DNA of 50,716 bases from Sporosarcina sp. P13. GTDB taxonomy: Bacteria; Bacillota; Bacilli; Bacillales_A; Planococcaceae. Numbering within the stretch: position 1 is the first letter of the stretch; every line of letters begins with the position of its first letter. A model generated the notes under the pieces. That model did not search any database, was not told where the DNA came from, and saw nothing but the letters and a program-made list of their open reading frames with translations. A program made the translations under genes and the position numbers. Positions 16,432 to 24,624 of this stretch are shown in pieces. The DNA lies in the NCBI RefSeq assembly GCF_002743055.1, contig NZ_PDYM01000023.1, forward strand, positions 1 to 50,716. Reading direction: 5' to 3'.

Positions 16432-16606
16432 TTGTCTAGTAACCGAACTAAGTCTATGATAAAGGTAGGGTATATAGCCTGCTTCTACCAAATTGAAGGT
16501 GCTTGCAAAAGGTCAAAAAAATCGAAGTATAGATAAGAAAGCTGTTAGATAGCTGTAAGTAGACGCGGTTAATCTTCCTCAAACAGGAGAAGATCAACCG
16601 TTTTTA
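16432..16606 (+). ncRNA. Candidate small RNA (promoter, folded body, terminator)
   Basis: TTGTCT (16432-16437), a 17-bp spacer and TATGAT (16455-16460) form a good promoter. The predicted RNA of about 140 nt begins near 16467, contains a GGTAG...CTACC hairpin at about 16465-16490, and ends at the terminator 16566-16605. I find no open frame with a ribosome site in it. It lies in the convergent gap between the ArsB-type gene and dedA. It could instead be the 3' untranslated end of the upstream gene. Confidence 0.45.
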
Positions 16607-16610
16607 TTTT
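16566..16610 (+). terminator. Terminator of the candidate sRNA / ArsB-type gene
   Basis: CGGTTAATCTTCCTC (16566-16580) pairs with GGAGAAGATCAACCG (16586-16600), mostly paired, and is followed by TTTTTATTTTT. Confidence 0.85.
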
Positions 16611-17099
16611 TCAGAAGAAAGGTAGACGAAGGAAGTAACCTAAATTAAAGCAAATAATTGTAGATAAAATCACGCCGGGAATGGCAAAGAGAACGTAGCG
16701 TCTTATACTCATGCCACTCATACCTGAAACATAACAGACTACATGTCGCATACCGGGTAAGAAATAGCCGAAAGTTACCGCCCAAGAACCGTGTTCCATG
16801 AAAAAGCGTTCCACTTTTTGCAGACGATGAGGCGATAGGAATAAATAATTGCCGAATCGCTGGATCAAGGGTTTGCCAATTTTTCTGCCAAGCATATAGG
16901 TGACTAACGTTCCGACCATTACACCGGAAGTTGTAAATATAATCGCGAATACAAAACGAAACGTACCTACAGAAGCTAAATAGCCCGCAAAGGTTACGAT
17001 GAGTTCATCAGGCATTGGTAATCCGAAAATTCCTAACGCCAAAAAGGTGAAGACGGACAAGTACCCATATTGTGCGATAAACCCTTGAATTTGTTCCAT
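16611..17099 (-). CDS. DedA family membrane protein
   Basis: This 162-residue DedA/SNARE-associated family protein has the family hallmarks FGLPMPDELIVTFAGYLA (about residues 24-41) and the GxxxG/R region FGYFLPGMRHVVCYVSG (about 114-130). DedA proteins keep the proton gradient and phospholipid balance, and one branch (UptA) flips undecaprenyl phosphate. I cannot place this one in a branch. The ATG at 17099 follows GAGG, so the upstream ATG at 17111 is rejected. It lies 16 bp after psd on the same strand, suggesting coupled expression with phosphatidylethanolamine synthesis. Confidence 0.88.
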   Translation of the reverse strand: MEQIQGFIAQYGYLSVFTFLALGIFGLPMPDELIVTFAGYLASVGTFRFVFAIIFTTSGVMVGTLVTYMLGRKIGKPLIQRFGNYLFLSPHRLQKVERFFMEHGSWAVTFGYFLPGMRHVVCYVSGMSGMSIRRYVLFAIPGVILSTIICFNLGYFLRLPFF

Positions 17100-17115
17100 T
17101 ATAAACCTCATCTAT

Positions 17116-17895
17116 TTAGGATTGCCACACTCCAATTCTATCACCTACTTGCACTTCTTTAAAAGCGTCAATTGTTGGAGTTAGTTCACTCTTATTTTCA
17201 ATAAATAAAATTACGGTAGACCCAAATGCAAAATGACCGAAATCCTGTCCTTTTATACATTCTCTGAAAGAATTTTCTATCCGAATACTATTAACATTCA
17301 GTGCCCCGACCTTCACTACTGAGACTTTACCAAACGTACTTTGTATTTCTGAAATGATGCGATAATTAGATGAAAACAAATCATCCTTTAAACGAACCCC
17401 TAATTCGTTGACTGGATAAGAAGTCGTTCCAAGTGCATAGCGGCTGATTAGTTTCCCTGAAACGGGATAGTGAAAATGATGGTAATGTTTAGGCGATAGA
17501 TAAAATAAATAATAATAACCGTTTTGGTAAGGTGCCGCTTTGGAGGGGTCTCCTAACAACGCGGGAAGACTGTATGTTTTGTCCTTTACGACGAATTCTT
17601 GCTGTTCGTTGACAAGACCTGAGCAACTTAACACACCGTCTACAGGTGAAATAAGTACATTTGGGTCGCTATCGATTGGACGACTATTAGCTTTTAATGA
17701 GCGAGTGAAATAATCATTTAGGCTCTTATACTCGTTTATTGGGTATTCTGCTTCCTCTTGTTGTATATGATAGAAAGACGCAAACGGCTTAATTAATGGC
17801 TTACTTATTGCAGAGGTAGTGAATTTCTGTAACAGTGTAGAACTAAACGGATGACCTGTTAATTCTACAAATGATTTAAAAACTTGGCTTTTCAT
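17116..17895 (-). CDS. psd: Phosphatidylserine decarboxylase
   Basis: This 259-residue proenzyme converts phosphatidylserine to phosphatidylethanolamine at the membrane. The self-cleavage site that creates the pyruvoyl group is visible as FGST in FAFGSTVIL, where the common form is LGST. The SPVDG segment (about 92-96) and the HYHHFHYPVSG catalytic-His region (about 138-148) are intact. The gene is divergent from pssA across 56 bp, so the two consecutive enzymes of the pathway share one promoter region. dedA follows immediately. Confidence 0.93.
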   Translation of the reverse strand: MKSQVFKSFVELTGHPFSSTLLQKFTTSAISKPLIKPFASFYHIQQEEAEYPINEYKSLNDYFTRSLKANSRPIDSDPNVLISPVDGVLSCSGLVNEQQEFVVKDKTYSLPALLGDPSKAAPYQNGYYYLFYLSPKHYHHFHYPVSGKLISRYALGTTSYPVNELGVRLKDDLFSSNYRIISEIQSTFGKVSVVKVGALNVNSIRIENSFRECIKGQDFGHFAFGSTVILFIENKSELTPTIDAFKEVQVGDRIGVWQS

Positions 17896-17951
17896 CTTTT
17901 CATCCTTTCATTTTAAGACTATAATAAGTTAGTTAAAGAGGAGGCAATGCG

Positions 17952-18485
17952 GTGTTTTCATTCAGATATTTTGATTATACTAAACTAAAATCACAATTGG
18001 CGAACATCATTACACTTTTTAATTTAAGTTTAGGAATAATAGCAATAATACTCGTATTAAAAGGCCATGGCCACATGAGTTTGATGTTCATCTTTTTTGC
18101 AGCATTATTCGATAGATTTGATGGTATGGTCGCTAGACATTATAATGCGGAGTCTGCTTTTGGTAAAGAACTTGATTCACTTAGCGATTTAGTTTCATTT
18201 GGCGTAGCACCTGCTATGCTGATTTATCATGCGGCTTTATCAGATACACTTTGGATTGGTTTATCGGCGGTGGTATTCTATATTCTAGCCGGTGCAGTGC
18301 GTTTGGCACGTTATAACGTAGAAGAATTTGATGGTTCGTTTTATGGTCTGCCGATAACAGTGGCAGGTGTTTTTCTTACATTAGGCTATTTTGCTGTTCC
18401 TTATATTGCTGCACCATACTTTGTCATCTATATGTCTATTTTAGCATGGATGATGGTGAGTCGAATACGTATCGCGAAAGTCTAA
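17952..18485 (+). CDS. pssA: CDP-diacylglycerol--serine O-phosphatidyltransferase
   Basis: This 177-residue membrane enzyme makes phosphatidylserine from CDP-diacylglycerol and serine, the substrate for psd next door. The CDP-alcohol phosphotransferase signature DG..AR........G...D...D is present as FDGMVARHYNAESAFGKEL followed by DSLSD (about residues 56-79). About five or six membrane segments are predicted. It starts with GTG behind AGAGGAGGC (17937-17944). TATAAT at about 17923-17928 may be its -10, inside the divergent psd/pssA gap. A terminator follows. Confidence 0.93.
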   Translation: MFSFRYFDYTKLKSQLANIITLFNLSLGIIAIILVLKGHGHMSLMFIFFAALFDRFDGMVARHYNAESAFGKELDSLSDLVSFGVAPAMLIYHAALSDTLWIGLSAVVFYILAGAVRLARYNVEEFDGSFYGLPITVAGVFLTLGYFAVPYIAAPYFVIYMSILAWMMVSRIRIAKV

Positions 18486-18492
18486 AGTAGGT

Positions 18493-18523
18493 CTTGTAGG
18501 GTGAACCCCTGCAAGGCTTTTTC
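18493..18523 (+). terminator. pssA terminator
   Basis: CTTGTAGGG (18493-18501) pairs with CCCTGCAAG (18507-18515) with one wobble pair, and is followed by GCTTTTT. Confidence 0.75.
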
Positions 18524-18591
18524 ATTTTGAGAAACTTTCATAGCTTTGTTAATTCTGTTATGCTTAGGATAAAGAAGAAGGAGTGGTTTAT

Positions 18592-19008
18592 GTGTCTGGA
18601 CCCGCATTAAGACAGCTTCATTCCCATCGGGCGATTCACGAAGGCGGCCTATCTGGGGCTGTAATGAACACAGAAAATTTAATTGGTTATCTACAGCGAG
18701 GAGAAGTGGAAATGGTTAACCAAGCATGCGACCATTTACTTGAGTATTGGAAAACTAGAGTCATCAGTCATGCAGACGCTGAAGAAGAAGGTTTCTATAA
18801 GCAATTGTTGGAGGAGAATCCTGGACTCGAGCGTGAAATCATTCAACTGACACGTGATCATGATCTTCTACGTTTACTTGTTGCAGATATTGAAGCTGCG
18901 CGACAGAAGGATCTAAACGTAACGGCGGAGATCATGCAGAAATTTCATGCATTATTAGTCATTAACGAATTACATAGTCGTGAAGAAGAACGATTGTTAT
19001 TTCAATAA
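18592..19008 (+). CDS. Hemerythrin-like (HHE) domain protein
   Basis: This protein of about 138 residues is a predicted four-helix bundle. It carries several potential iron-ligand residues in the HHE pattern: HLLEYWKTRVISHADAEEEG, then RDHDLLR, then ELHSREEE near the C-terminus. The HHE family binds a di-iron centre for oxygen, NO or redox sensing; the exact role here is unknown. A GTG at 18583 overlaps the ribosome site AAGGAGTGG (18578-18586), so the GTG at 18592 is preferred. It ends 29 bp before recQ and is probably co-transcribed with it. Confidence 0.8.
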   Translation: MSGPALRQLHSHRAIHEGGLSGAVMNTENLIGYLQRGEVEMVNQACDHLLEYWKTRVISHADAEEEGFYKQLLEENPGLEREIIQLTRDHDLLRLLVADIEAARQKDLNVTAEIMQKFHALLVINELHSREEERLLFQ

Positions 19009-19037
19009 AATGATAGGTATAGAAGAAGGAGGTGGCG

Positions 19038-20810
19038 ATGATCCAAGATCCATTAGACATTTTAGCTAAGTATTTTGGTTATTCAGCATTTCGTGATGGT
19101 CAACAACGTGTCATCGATCAAGTATTGCAAGGTGATGATACACTTTGTGTCATGCCAACAGGTGGCGGAAAGTCTGTTTGTTATCAAGTGCCTGCTTTAG
19201 CGATGGAAGGGACCGTTCTTGTAATATCCCCACTCATTTCATTGATGAAGGATCAGGTCGATGCATTGCACCAGCTAGGTATTCCTGCAGCGTATATCAA
19301 TAGTACGTTATCAACGGAAGAGTATTTCGGTACGATGGATCTCGCATTAGCAGGGAAATATAAATTATTATACGTGGCGCCTGAGCGATTAGATTCGGAA
19401 TCATTTCTCAATCAATTGCGGAAAATGACAATTCCTTTAATCGCGATTGATGAAGCGCATTGTATTTCACAATGGGGGCATGATTTCCGACCGAGCTATC
19501 GCAATATCCATCGTATTTTAGACTATTTGAAAAACCGCCCCATCATTCTTGCGTTAACTGCGACCGCTACGCCAGAAGTACAGGATGATATTTGTCAGCA
19601 ACTACATATTCCTCCTGTTAGCCGTGTCGTTACTGGCTTCGAACGCAGTAATTTAGTGTTTTCTGTAGTTAAAGGACAAAATCGTGATCAGTTCGTTAAG
19701 GATTACACACAGAAAAATAAAAATGAATCGGGTATTATTTATGCAGCTACGAGAAAAGCAGTGGAACAAGTATATGTAGCACTTGAGAAGAACGGTATCG
19801 CTGTAGCGAAATACCATGCAGGCTTGCCTGACCATGAACGACAGCGTCAGCAAGATCGCTTCATCATGGAAGATGCGCGTGTGATGGTCGCGACCAATGC
19901 GTTCGGAATGGGTATCGATAAATCCAATATACGCTATGTCATTCATTACCAAATGCCGAAAAATATGGAGAGTTATTATCAAGAAGCCGGCAGAGCGGGG
20001 CGTGATGGGCTTGATAGTGATTGCTATTTATTATTTTCTTCGCAAGATGTCCTGACGCAACGCTTCCTTATTGATCAATCCCCTGATCCATCACGTGTTT
20101 CCAATGAGCTCAAAAAGATGCAGGTGATGGTCGATTATTGCCATACAGAAGGCTGCCTACAAAGACATATTATCACATACTTTGGTGAAGGAGACGCACA
20201 AGACTGTAAGCGTTGCGGCAACTGTACTGACACACGAGAGCAATTTGATGTGACATTAGAAACGCAAAAAGTATTATCCTGTGTCATTCGGATGGGGCAA
20301 CGTTTCGGTAAAACGATGGTGGCGCAAGTACTAACAGGGTCAAAAAATAAGAAAGTGAAAGAATTCAATTTCGATCAACTGACAACTTATGGATTGTTGA
20401 AAGAACGTAGCGCCAAAGATGTTGCGGATTTCATTGAGTTTTTAATATCAGAGAACTATTTGCAAGTAGAAAGCGGCACATTTCCCATCATTTACGTGTC
20501 AGAACAAGGAAAAGATGTTTTGTTGGGCAAGGAAAAAGTTTGGCGTAAAGGCGAAATGGTCACGACGGTCGTCGCGAAAGATGATCCGTTATTTAACGAA
20601 CTGCGTGCGCTACGCTTAAAGTTAGCACAAGAAGCAGGCGTCCCACCATTCGTCATTTTCTCGGACAAGACATTGCGCGACATGGTAGCTAAAATGCCAA
20701 CAACTGAAGAGGATTTATTGACTGTACAGGGTGTAGGAGAAACAAAGCTAGAACGCTACGGTGACGTCTTCCTAGAAATCATCGAGTCATTTGCAACACA
20801 GCAAGCGTAA
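19038..20810 (+). CDS. recQ: ATP-dependent DNA helicase RecQ
   Basis: This 590-residue superfamily-2 helicase unwinds DNA 3'-5' in recombination and repair. Domains in order: helicase core with Walker A PTGGGKSVCYQ (about 39-49) and DEAH in IAIDEAHCISQWGHDFRPSY (about 138-157), the second RecA domain with GRAGRDG, the RecQ zinc-binding cluster (CQRHII...CKRCGNC, about 375-400), a winged-helix domain and a C-terminal HRDC domain (about 505-585). AGAAGGAGG places the start at ATG 19038; the GTG at 19032 overlaps that site. B. subtilis has the RecQ and RecS paralogues, and the HRDC domain favours RecQ. Confidence 0.93.
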   Translation: MIQDPLDILAKYFGYSAFRDGQQRVIDQVLQGDDTLCVMPTGGGKSVCYQVPALAMEGTVLVISPLISLMKDQVDALHQLGIPAAYINSTLSTEEYFGTMDLALAGKYKLLYVAPERLDSESFLNQLRKMTIPLIAIDEAHCISQWGHDFRPSYRNIHRILDYLKNRPIILALTATATPEVQDDICQQLHIPPVSRVVTGFERSNLVFSVVKGQNRDQFVKDYTQKNKNESGIIYAATRKAVEQVYVALEKNGIAVAKYHAGLPDHERQRQQDRFIMEDARVMVATNAFGMGIDKSNIRYVIHYQMPKNMESYYQEAGRAGRDGLDSDCYLLFSSQDVLTQRFLIDQSPDPSRVSNELKKMQVMVDYCHTEGCLQRHIITYFGEGDAQDCKRCGNCTDTREQFDVTLETQKVLSCVIRMGQRFGKTMVAQVLTGSKNKKVKEFNFDQLTTYGLLKERSAKDVADFIEFLISENYLQVESGTFPIIYVSEQGKDVLLGKEKVWRKGEMVTTVVAKDDPLFNELRALRLKLAQEAGVPPFVIFSDKTLRDMVAKMPTTEEDLLTVQGVGETKLERYGDVFLEIIESFATQQA

Positions 20811-20842
20811 AAAGAGCCATTCCAACTTGGAATGGCTCTTTT
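20810..20842. terminator. Bidirectional terminator after recQ
   Basis: AAAAGAGCCATTCCAA pairs perfectly with TTGGAATGGCTCTTTT around a one-base centre. It serves recQ and the minus-strand transporter gene. Confidence 0.92.
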
Positions 20843-20854
20843 CATATCATGTGT

Positions 20855-21523
20855 TTATTGGTTGGACAGCATTTCATCCGATTTGCTAAAAGGATCGGAA
20901 TGAGGACTTTGCTTACCTTCCATCTTACGGCAAATTGCCACTAAGAAATAGACAATCGGTGTATCGATCAAGGCAACAACAAACTTGAAAATATATTGTG
21001 TAATGATCAATCCAAGTAAGGCGCTTACTGGCATGACACCGTAAAATGCTATAGTAATAAAAATCACTGTATCGACTAATTGGCTAGCCATTGTTGATGC
21101 ATTATTACGGATCCATAACTTCTTTTCCCCGTGTTTTTCCTTCAGCTTATGGAAAATAGTAACGTCTAGATTTTGACTTACGATATAGGCAATTAGACTG
21201 GCAAGGGTCACGCGAAAACCTGCAGAAAAAATCGTCTGGAATGCCTCCTGATCTTCGTAAAATGGGGCAGCAGGCAAATGAATCGCAAGCCAAATGAAAA
21301 AACTAGATAAAAGTTGGGCGATTAAACCGGTAAAGACCGTCTGACGCGCTGCTTCCTTACCATAGGTTTCGGTCAATACATCCAAAATGGGGTATGTGCA
21401 TACATAGACTAAAGCTGCTGCAGGTAATACAATCCAGCTTCCGAAACTGACCAACTTAATCGCTAAAATATTGGATAAAATAAGTAAACCCACGAATATA
21501 CCACTTAAATAATACCTCATCAT
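20855..21523 (-). CDS. Queuosine precursor transporter (YhhQ/YpdP family)
   Basis: This 222-residue protein with about six membrane segments belongs to the family annotated as queuosine precursor (preQ0/preQ1) transporters. The recognisable pattern includes NILAIKLVSF near the start, ILDVLTETYGKEAARQ (about 47-62), and a central SQNLDVTIFHKLKEKHGEKKLWIRNNAS region with DT.IF. It starts 4 bp after the queF stop on the same strand, so it belongs to the queF operon and would be under the preQ1 riboswitch. Uptake and synthesis of the same metabolite are then controlled together. A weak GGTGA inside the queF stop region is its ribosome site. Confidence 0.9.
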   Translation of the reverse strand: MMRYYLSGIFVGLLILSNILAIKLVSFGSWIVLPAAALVYVCTYPILDVLTETYGKEAARQTVFTGLIAQLLSSFFIWLAIHLPAAPFYEDQEAFQTIFSAGFRVTLASLIAYIVSQNLDVTIFHKLKEKHGEKKLWIRNNASTMASQLVDTVIFITIAFYGVMPVSALLGLIITQYIFKFVVALIDTPIVYFLVAICRKMEGKQSPHSDPFSKSDEMLSNQ

Positions 21524-21527
21524 CTAG

Positions 21528-22025
21528 TCACCGATTATCGACTTTCTCAGGATAGAGATCATGCTGGAATAGACGCTGCTCAGCCATTTGTTCGAATTTC
21601 GTACCCGGCTTACCATAATTACAATACGGATCAATTGACAGACCGCCACGTGGAGTAAACTTCCCCCAAACTTCAATATAGCGTGGTTCTAGTAATTTGA
21701 CCAAATCCAACATGATCGAATTAACACAATCCTCATGAAAATCCCCATGATTGCGGAAGCTAAATAAATATAGCTTCAATGACTTACTTTCCACTAATTT
21801 ACGATCTGGAATAAAACTAATATAAATTGTTGCGAAATCAGGCTGTCCTGTTTGTGGACAAAGCGACGTGAATTCTGGACAATTAAATTTCACGAAGTAA
21901 TCTCTTGAGTGATGTAAATTATCGATTGCTTCTAGAACATCTGGATTATAGGAATAATCATAGACTGTTTCTTGATTACCTAGTAACGTTAAATCTCCTA
22001 ATGTTGCTTCATCTCTTCCTGCCAT
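21528..22025 (-). CDS. queF: NADPH-dependent 7-cyano-7-deazaguanine reductase (preQ1 synthase)
   Basis: This 165-residue unimodular QueF reduces preQ0 to preQ1 in queuosine synthesis. The catalytic nucleophile Cys56 lies in [14 protein letters not shown], with Asp63 in the same motif. The family's NADPH-binding QueF motif appears as [20 protein letters not shown] (about 79-98). The ATG follows AGGAGG, which can be hidden in the hairpin of the preQ1 riboswitch leader. It is the first gene of an operon with the queuosine precursor transporter. queC, queD and queE are not in the window. Confidence 0.95.
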   Translation of the reverse strand: MAGRDEATLGDLTLLGNQETVYDYSYNPDVLEAIDNLHHSRDYFVKFNCPEFTSLCPQTGQPDFATIYISFIPDRKLVESKSLKLYLFSFRNHGDFHEDCVNSIMLDLVKLLEPRYIEVWGKFTPRGGLSIDPYCNYGKPGTKFEQMAEQRLFQHDLYPEKVDNR

Positions 22026-22027
22026 TT

Positions 22028-22061
22028 AAAAAAACCTCCTGAGTATGTAGTCAGGGAGGTT
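22028..22061 (-). promoter_or_regulatory. Expression-platform hairpin covering the queF ribosome site
   Basis: On the minus strand AACCTCCCTGA (22061-22051) pairs with TCAGGAGGTT (22042-22033), with one bulged C. The second arm contains the queF AGGAGG, and seven T follow it directly. The hairpin could therefore block translation, end transcription, or both. Confidence 0.8.
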
Positions 22062-22120
22062 CATAGACGTGTTGAATTCTATACTCTATTCTCAGTAAAA
22101 AGTCGCTGAAAATATAGAAA

Positions 22121-22140
22121 GCCATGTCAATGGACATGGC
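22121..22140 (-). terminator. Hairpin in the queF leader
   Basis: GCCATGTC and GACATGGC form a perfect 8-bp stem with a 4-nt loop, followed on the minus strand by TTTCTATATTTT. It could be a weak terminator or a pause hairpin. Confidence 0.5.
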
Positions 22141-22153
22141 GAAAATTCATCAT

Positions 22154-22188
22154 CCATAGTTTTTTATAGAGGGTCGCTATGAACCTCT
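22154..22188 (-). promoter_or_regulatory. preQ1-I riboswitch aptamer
   Basis: Read on the minus strand, AGAGGTTCATAGCGACCCTC is followed by TATAAAAAACTATGG. This fits the class-I preQ1 aptamer: a P1 stem GAGG/CCTC, a small loop, then the A-rich tail with AAAAAACTA that forms the pseudoknot. It lies about 130-160 nt before queF, whose product makes preQ1, so feedback repression is expected. Confidence 0.92.
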
Positions 22189-22216
22189 CCCGAACAGGTT
22201 ATTCATTTCTTACAAG

Positions 22217-22245
22217 ATATTACTGGATGGTTGTCGCTTTGTCAA
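22217..22245 (-). promoter_or_regulatory. Promoter of the riboswitch-queF operon
   Basis: On the minus strand TTGACA (22245-22240), a 17-bp spacer and TAATAT (22222-22217) lie inside the 3' end of the MFS gene. Transcription would start near 22209, about 20 nt before the aptamer. Confidence 0.7.
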
Positions 22246-23389
22246 CGGGGCGAATATCTTTTCGAAGACCATAAAGCGTAAATAGGCCCGCGATAAATAA
22301 GATACTACTTGCGACTATGAATGCGTACTGGAAACTTAAATCCAAACCACCAATTACGCTTGAACCCGCTACCACACCAAACGAAAAGAATGCATAGAAG
22401 AAACCGTACGCTTTCCCTCTCGTTTGGACTTCAGTCGAATCGATTAACAACGAATTGATAGAAGGGAACAACAGCGCGAACCCGATTCCATAGACAACCA
22501 TCGCCGTCATCATCAGTGATAACTCATCGACTTGTGATAAAAATAGCATACTTCCACTCATTAAAAATAAACCTAGCGCCAATGTCAACATCGGCCGAGC
22601 GACATCGAAGATTCGGTTGACCGGCAGAACGAATATTAACACAGCAACCAACCCGAAGATACTTAATAACATACCCGTCGTTTTGGCATCATACTGTAAA
22701 AATTCCACTTTCAGAGGTAACACTAAAGCGAGAACCCCTTGTGAAAACATTAAGAAAAAGGCACCTAGAAATGCACGGATGATACCAGGGTGGTGGAAGA
22801 AAGACCATGGTTTCACTGCGTTTTGCGTTTCAGATTTTATTTTCCTAACATAAGTAAACGTACGTAAAAATAAAATCGTGCCAATCGTCAATAGCAACAT
22901 AAACACACCGTTAATTGCCATGATGGTCACGACGTTTGTTTTTACGGAAACGATCCCGCTATAAGCAGGTCCAAAAATTGCAGCTAGTCCAACAAATGCA
23001 CCTGAAATAGCGGCATTACGTCCTCTTTTCGAACGTTCTGAACCATTCGCAAGAAACGTGAATGCAGCTGGAATGATTAAACCTTCCGTCAATCCATGTA
23101 AAAAGCGAATCCCGATCAATGATACTGAACCACTGATTAATCCATAAGAGAACAAAGATAAAGCGGAAGTGAATAGACCAAACAGCAAAATATAGAAGGG
23201 GCCTTTTCGGTCAGTCAGTATACCTGAAATGATATTGCCGAAGATGTTAGCAAATGAATAGATCCCGACAGACAATCCAATAATGAACGCAGGAGAACCG
23301 AGTTGCGTTGCGAATGGACTAATGACAGGGAGTTGGGAAAATAAATCAAAAAATGAGAAGAAAACAATTAAATAGACAAAAAAGCGCAC
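22220..23389 (-). CDS. MFS transporter
   Basis: This 389-residue major facilitator protein has about twelve membrane segments. The loop 2-3 signature is present as GILTDRKGPFYIL (about residues 57-69), and a related motif appears near the middle. Substrate is unknown; sequence type resembles small drug or metabolite exporters. It starts with GTG behind a weak AGGGA. The promoter of the queF operon lies in its last codons, so the genes are read in series but independently controlled. The upstream 200-bp gap to ddh is divergent. No regulator gene is adjacent. Confidence 0.85.
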   Translation of the reverse strand: MRFFVYLIVFFSFFDLFSQLPVISPFATQLGSPAFIIGLSVGIYSFANIFGNIISGILTDRKGPFYILLFGLFTSALSLFSYGLISGSVSLIGIRFLHGLTEGLIIPAAFTFLANGSERSKRGRNAAISGAFVGLAAIFGPAYSGIVSVKTNVVTIMAINGVFMLLLTIGTILFLRTFTYVRKIKSETQNAVKPWSFFHHPGIIRAFLGAFFLMFSQGVLALVLPLKVEFLQYDAKTTGMLLSIFGLVAVLIFVLPVNRIFDVARPMLTLALGLFLMSGSMLFLSQVDELSLMMTAMVVYGIGFALLFPSINSLLIDSTEVQTRGKAYGFFYAFFSFGVVAGSSVIGGLDLSFQYAFIVASSILFIAGLFTLYGLRKDIRPVDKATTIQ

Positions 23390-23496
23390 GAAAGATCCCT
23401 ACTTTACAAATTATTCAACTGTCCTCTATTTTACCATGAAACTTTATGAAATGAACGGAACTGCTCATGAAGAAAAAAAGTCCGAATGGAACGTTA

Positions 23497-23556
23497 AATA
23501 TTTCATACGAACTATAGAAATATTCGCAATCTCGTAGCCTTCACGGTAAAATGGGA
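23497..23556 (+). promoter_or_regulatory. Possible ddh promoter with an upstream inverted repeat
   Basis: TTCGCA and TAAAAT (about 23523-23528 and 23547-23556 region) form a weak promoter-like pair. Just upstream AATATTTC (23497-23504) and GAAATATT (23517-23524) form an 8-bp inverted repeat touching the -35, a possible operator. Confidence 0.3.
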
Positions 23557-23591
23557 AAGGTAAACAAGAAAGTGGAAGGGGATCGGTTAAT

Positions 23592-24578
23592 TTGACTAAT
23601 GTAATTCGAGTAGGTATCGCGGGATACGGAAATTTGGGGCGTGGCGTTGAATCCTCAATCAGTCAGAATGGGGATATGGAGTTAGTTGGTGTCTTCACGC
23701 GCAGAGAGCCTGAAGATGTTCAACTGCTTTCTGATCAAGTGCCTGTCTACAAACTTGATGAAATTGAATCATTCAAAGAAAAAATCGATGTCCTGATTTT
23801 ATGTGGCGGTTCAAAAAACGATCTTCCTGAGCAAGGTCCTGCACTCGCCAAATATTTCACAACGGTCGATAGTTTTGATACACATGCTAAAATTCCTGAG
23901 TATTTCGCTGCGGTCGATGAAGTAGCAAAAGCAGCAGGTACAACAGCGATCATTTCAGTTGGCTGGGATCCAGGTCTATTCTCTATCAATCGTTTAATGG
24001 GTGAAGCGATTTTGCCTGTAGGGGAAACGTATACATTCTGGGGTAAAGGTTTGAGCCAAGGACACTCTGATGCAGTTAGACGAGTGGATGGAGTCAAAGC
24101 TGGCGTTCAATATACAATACCTGCAGAAGATGCAATCAATCGTGTGCGTAATGGTGAACACCCGGAATTAACAACAAAAGAGAAACATACACGTGAATGT
24201 TATGTTGTATTAGAAGAAGGCGCAAGCGAAGAACAAGTGCGTGAAACAATCGTTACTATGCCAGATTATTTCGCAGAATACAATACAACAGTTAACTTCA
24301 TCACAGAAGATGAATTACGTCGTGATCACGCGAAAATGCCGCATGGTGGATTTGTTATTAGAAGTGGTAGTACTGGTAAGCATACAGACCAAGTGATCGA
24401 GTTTTCATTGAAACTAGATAGCAACCCTGAATTTACTTCTAGCGTACTAGTAGCTTACGCACGTGCAGCATACAAGTTACAACAAAAAGGTGATACAGGC
24501 GCGAAAACGGTCTATGACATCGCTCCAGGTTTACTATCACCGAAGTCTCCAGCGGACTTAAGGAAAGAACTTCTATAA
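23592..24578 (+). CDS. ddh: meso-Diaminopimelate D-dehydrogenase
   Basis: This 328-residue NADPH-dependent enzyme interconverts tetrahydrodipicolinate plus ammonia and meso-diaminopimelate in one step, a shortcut in lysine synthesis. The Rossmann motif GYGNLGRG lies at about residues 11-18, and the family segments WDPGLFSINR, GLSQGHSDAVR (about 153-163) and MPHGGFVIRSG (about 244-254) are intact. It starts with TTG behind GGAAGGGGAT. The enzyme is known from Lysinibacillus and relatives but is not universal in Bacillales. An M42 peptidase gene follows after 46 bp. Confidence 0.93.
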   Translation: MTNVIRVGIAGYGNLGRGVESSISQNGDMELVGVFTRREPEDVQLLSDQVPVYKLDEIESFKEKIDVLILCGGSKNDLPEQGPALAKYFTTVDSFDTHAKIPEYFAAVDEVAKAAGTTAIISVGWDPGLFSINRLMGEAILPVGETYTFWGKGLSQGHSDAVRRVDGVKAGVQYTIPAEDAINRVRNGEHPELTTKEKHTRECYVVLEEGASEEQVRETIVTMPDYFAEYNTTVNFITEDELRRDHAKMPHGGFVIRSGSTGKHTDQVIEFSLKLDSNPEFTSSVLVAYARAAYKLQQKGDTGAKTVYDIAPGLLSPKSPADLRKELL

Positions 24579-24624
24579 GTACGTGTTACGTTAAAAGGTA
24601 GTAAAAAGAGGAGGAACGCTTTTT

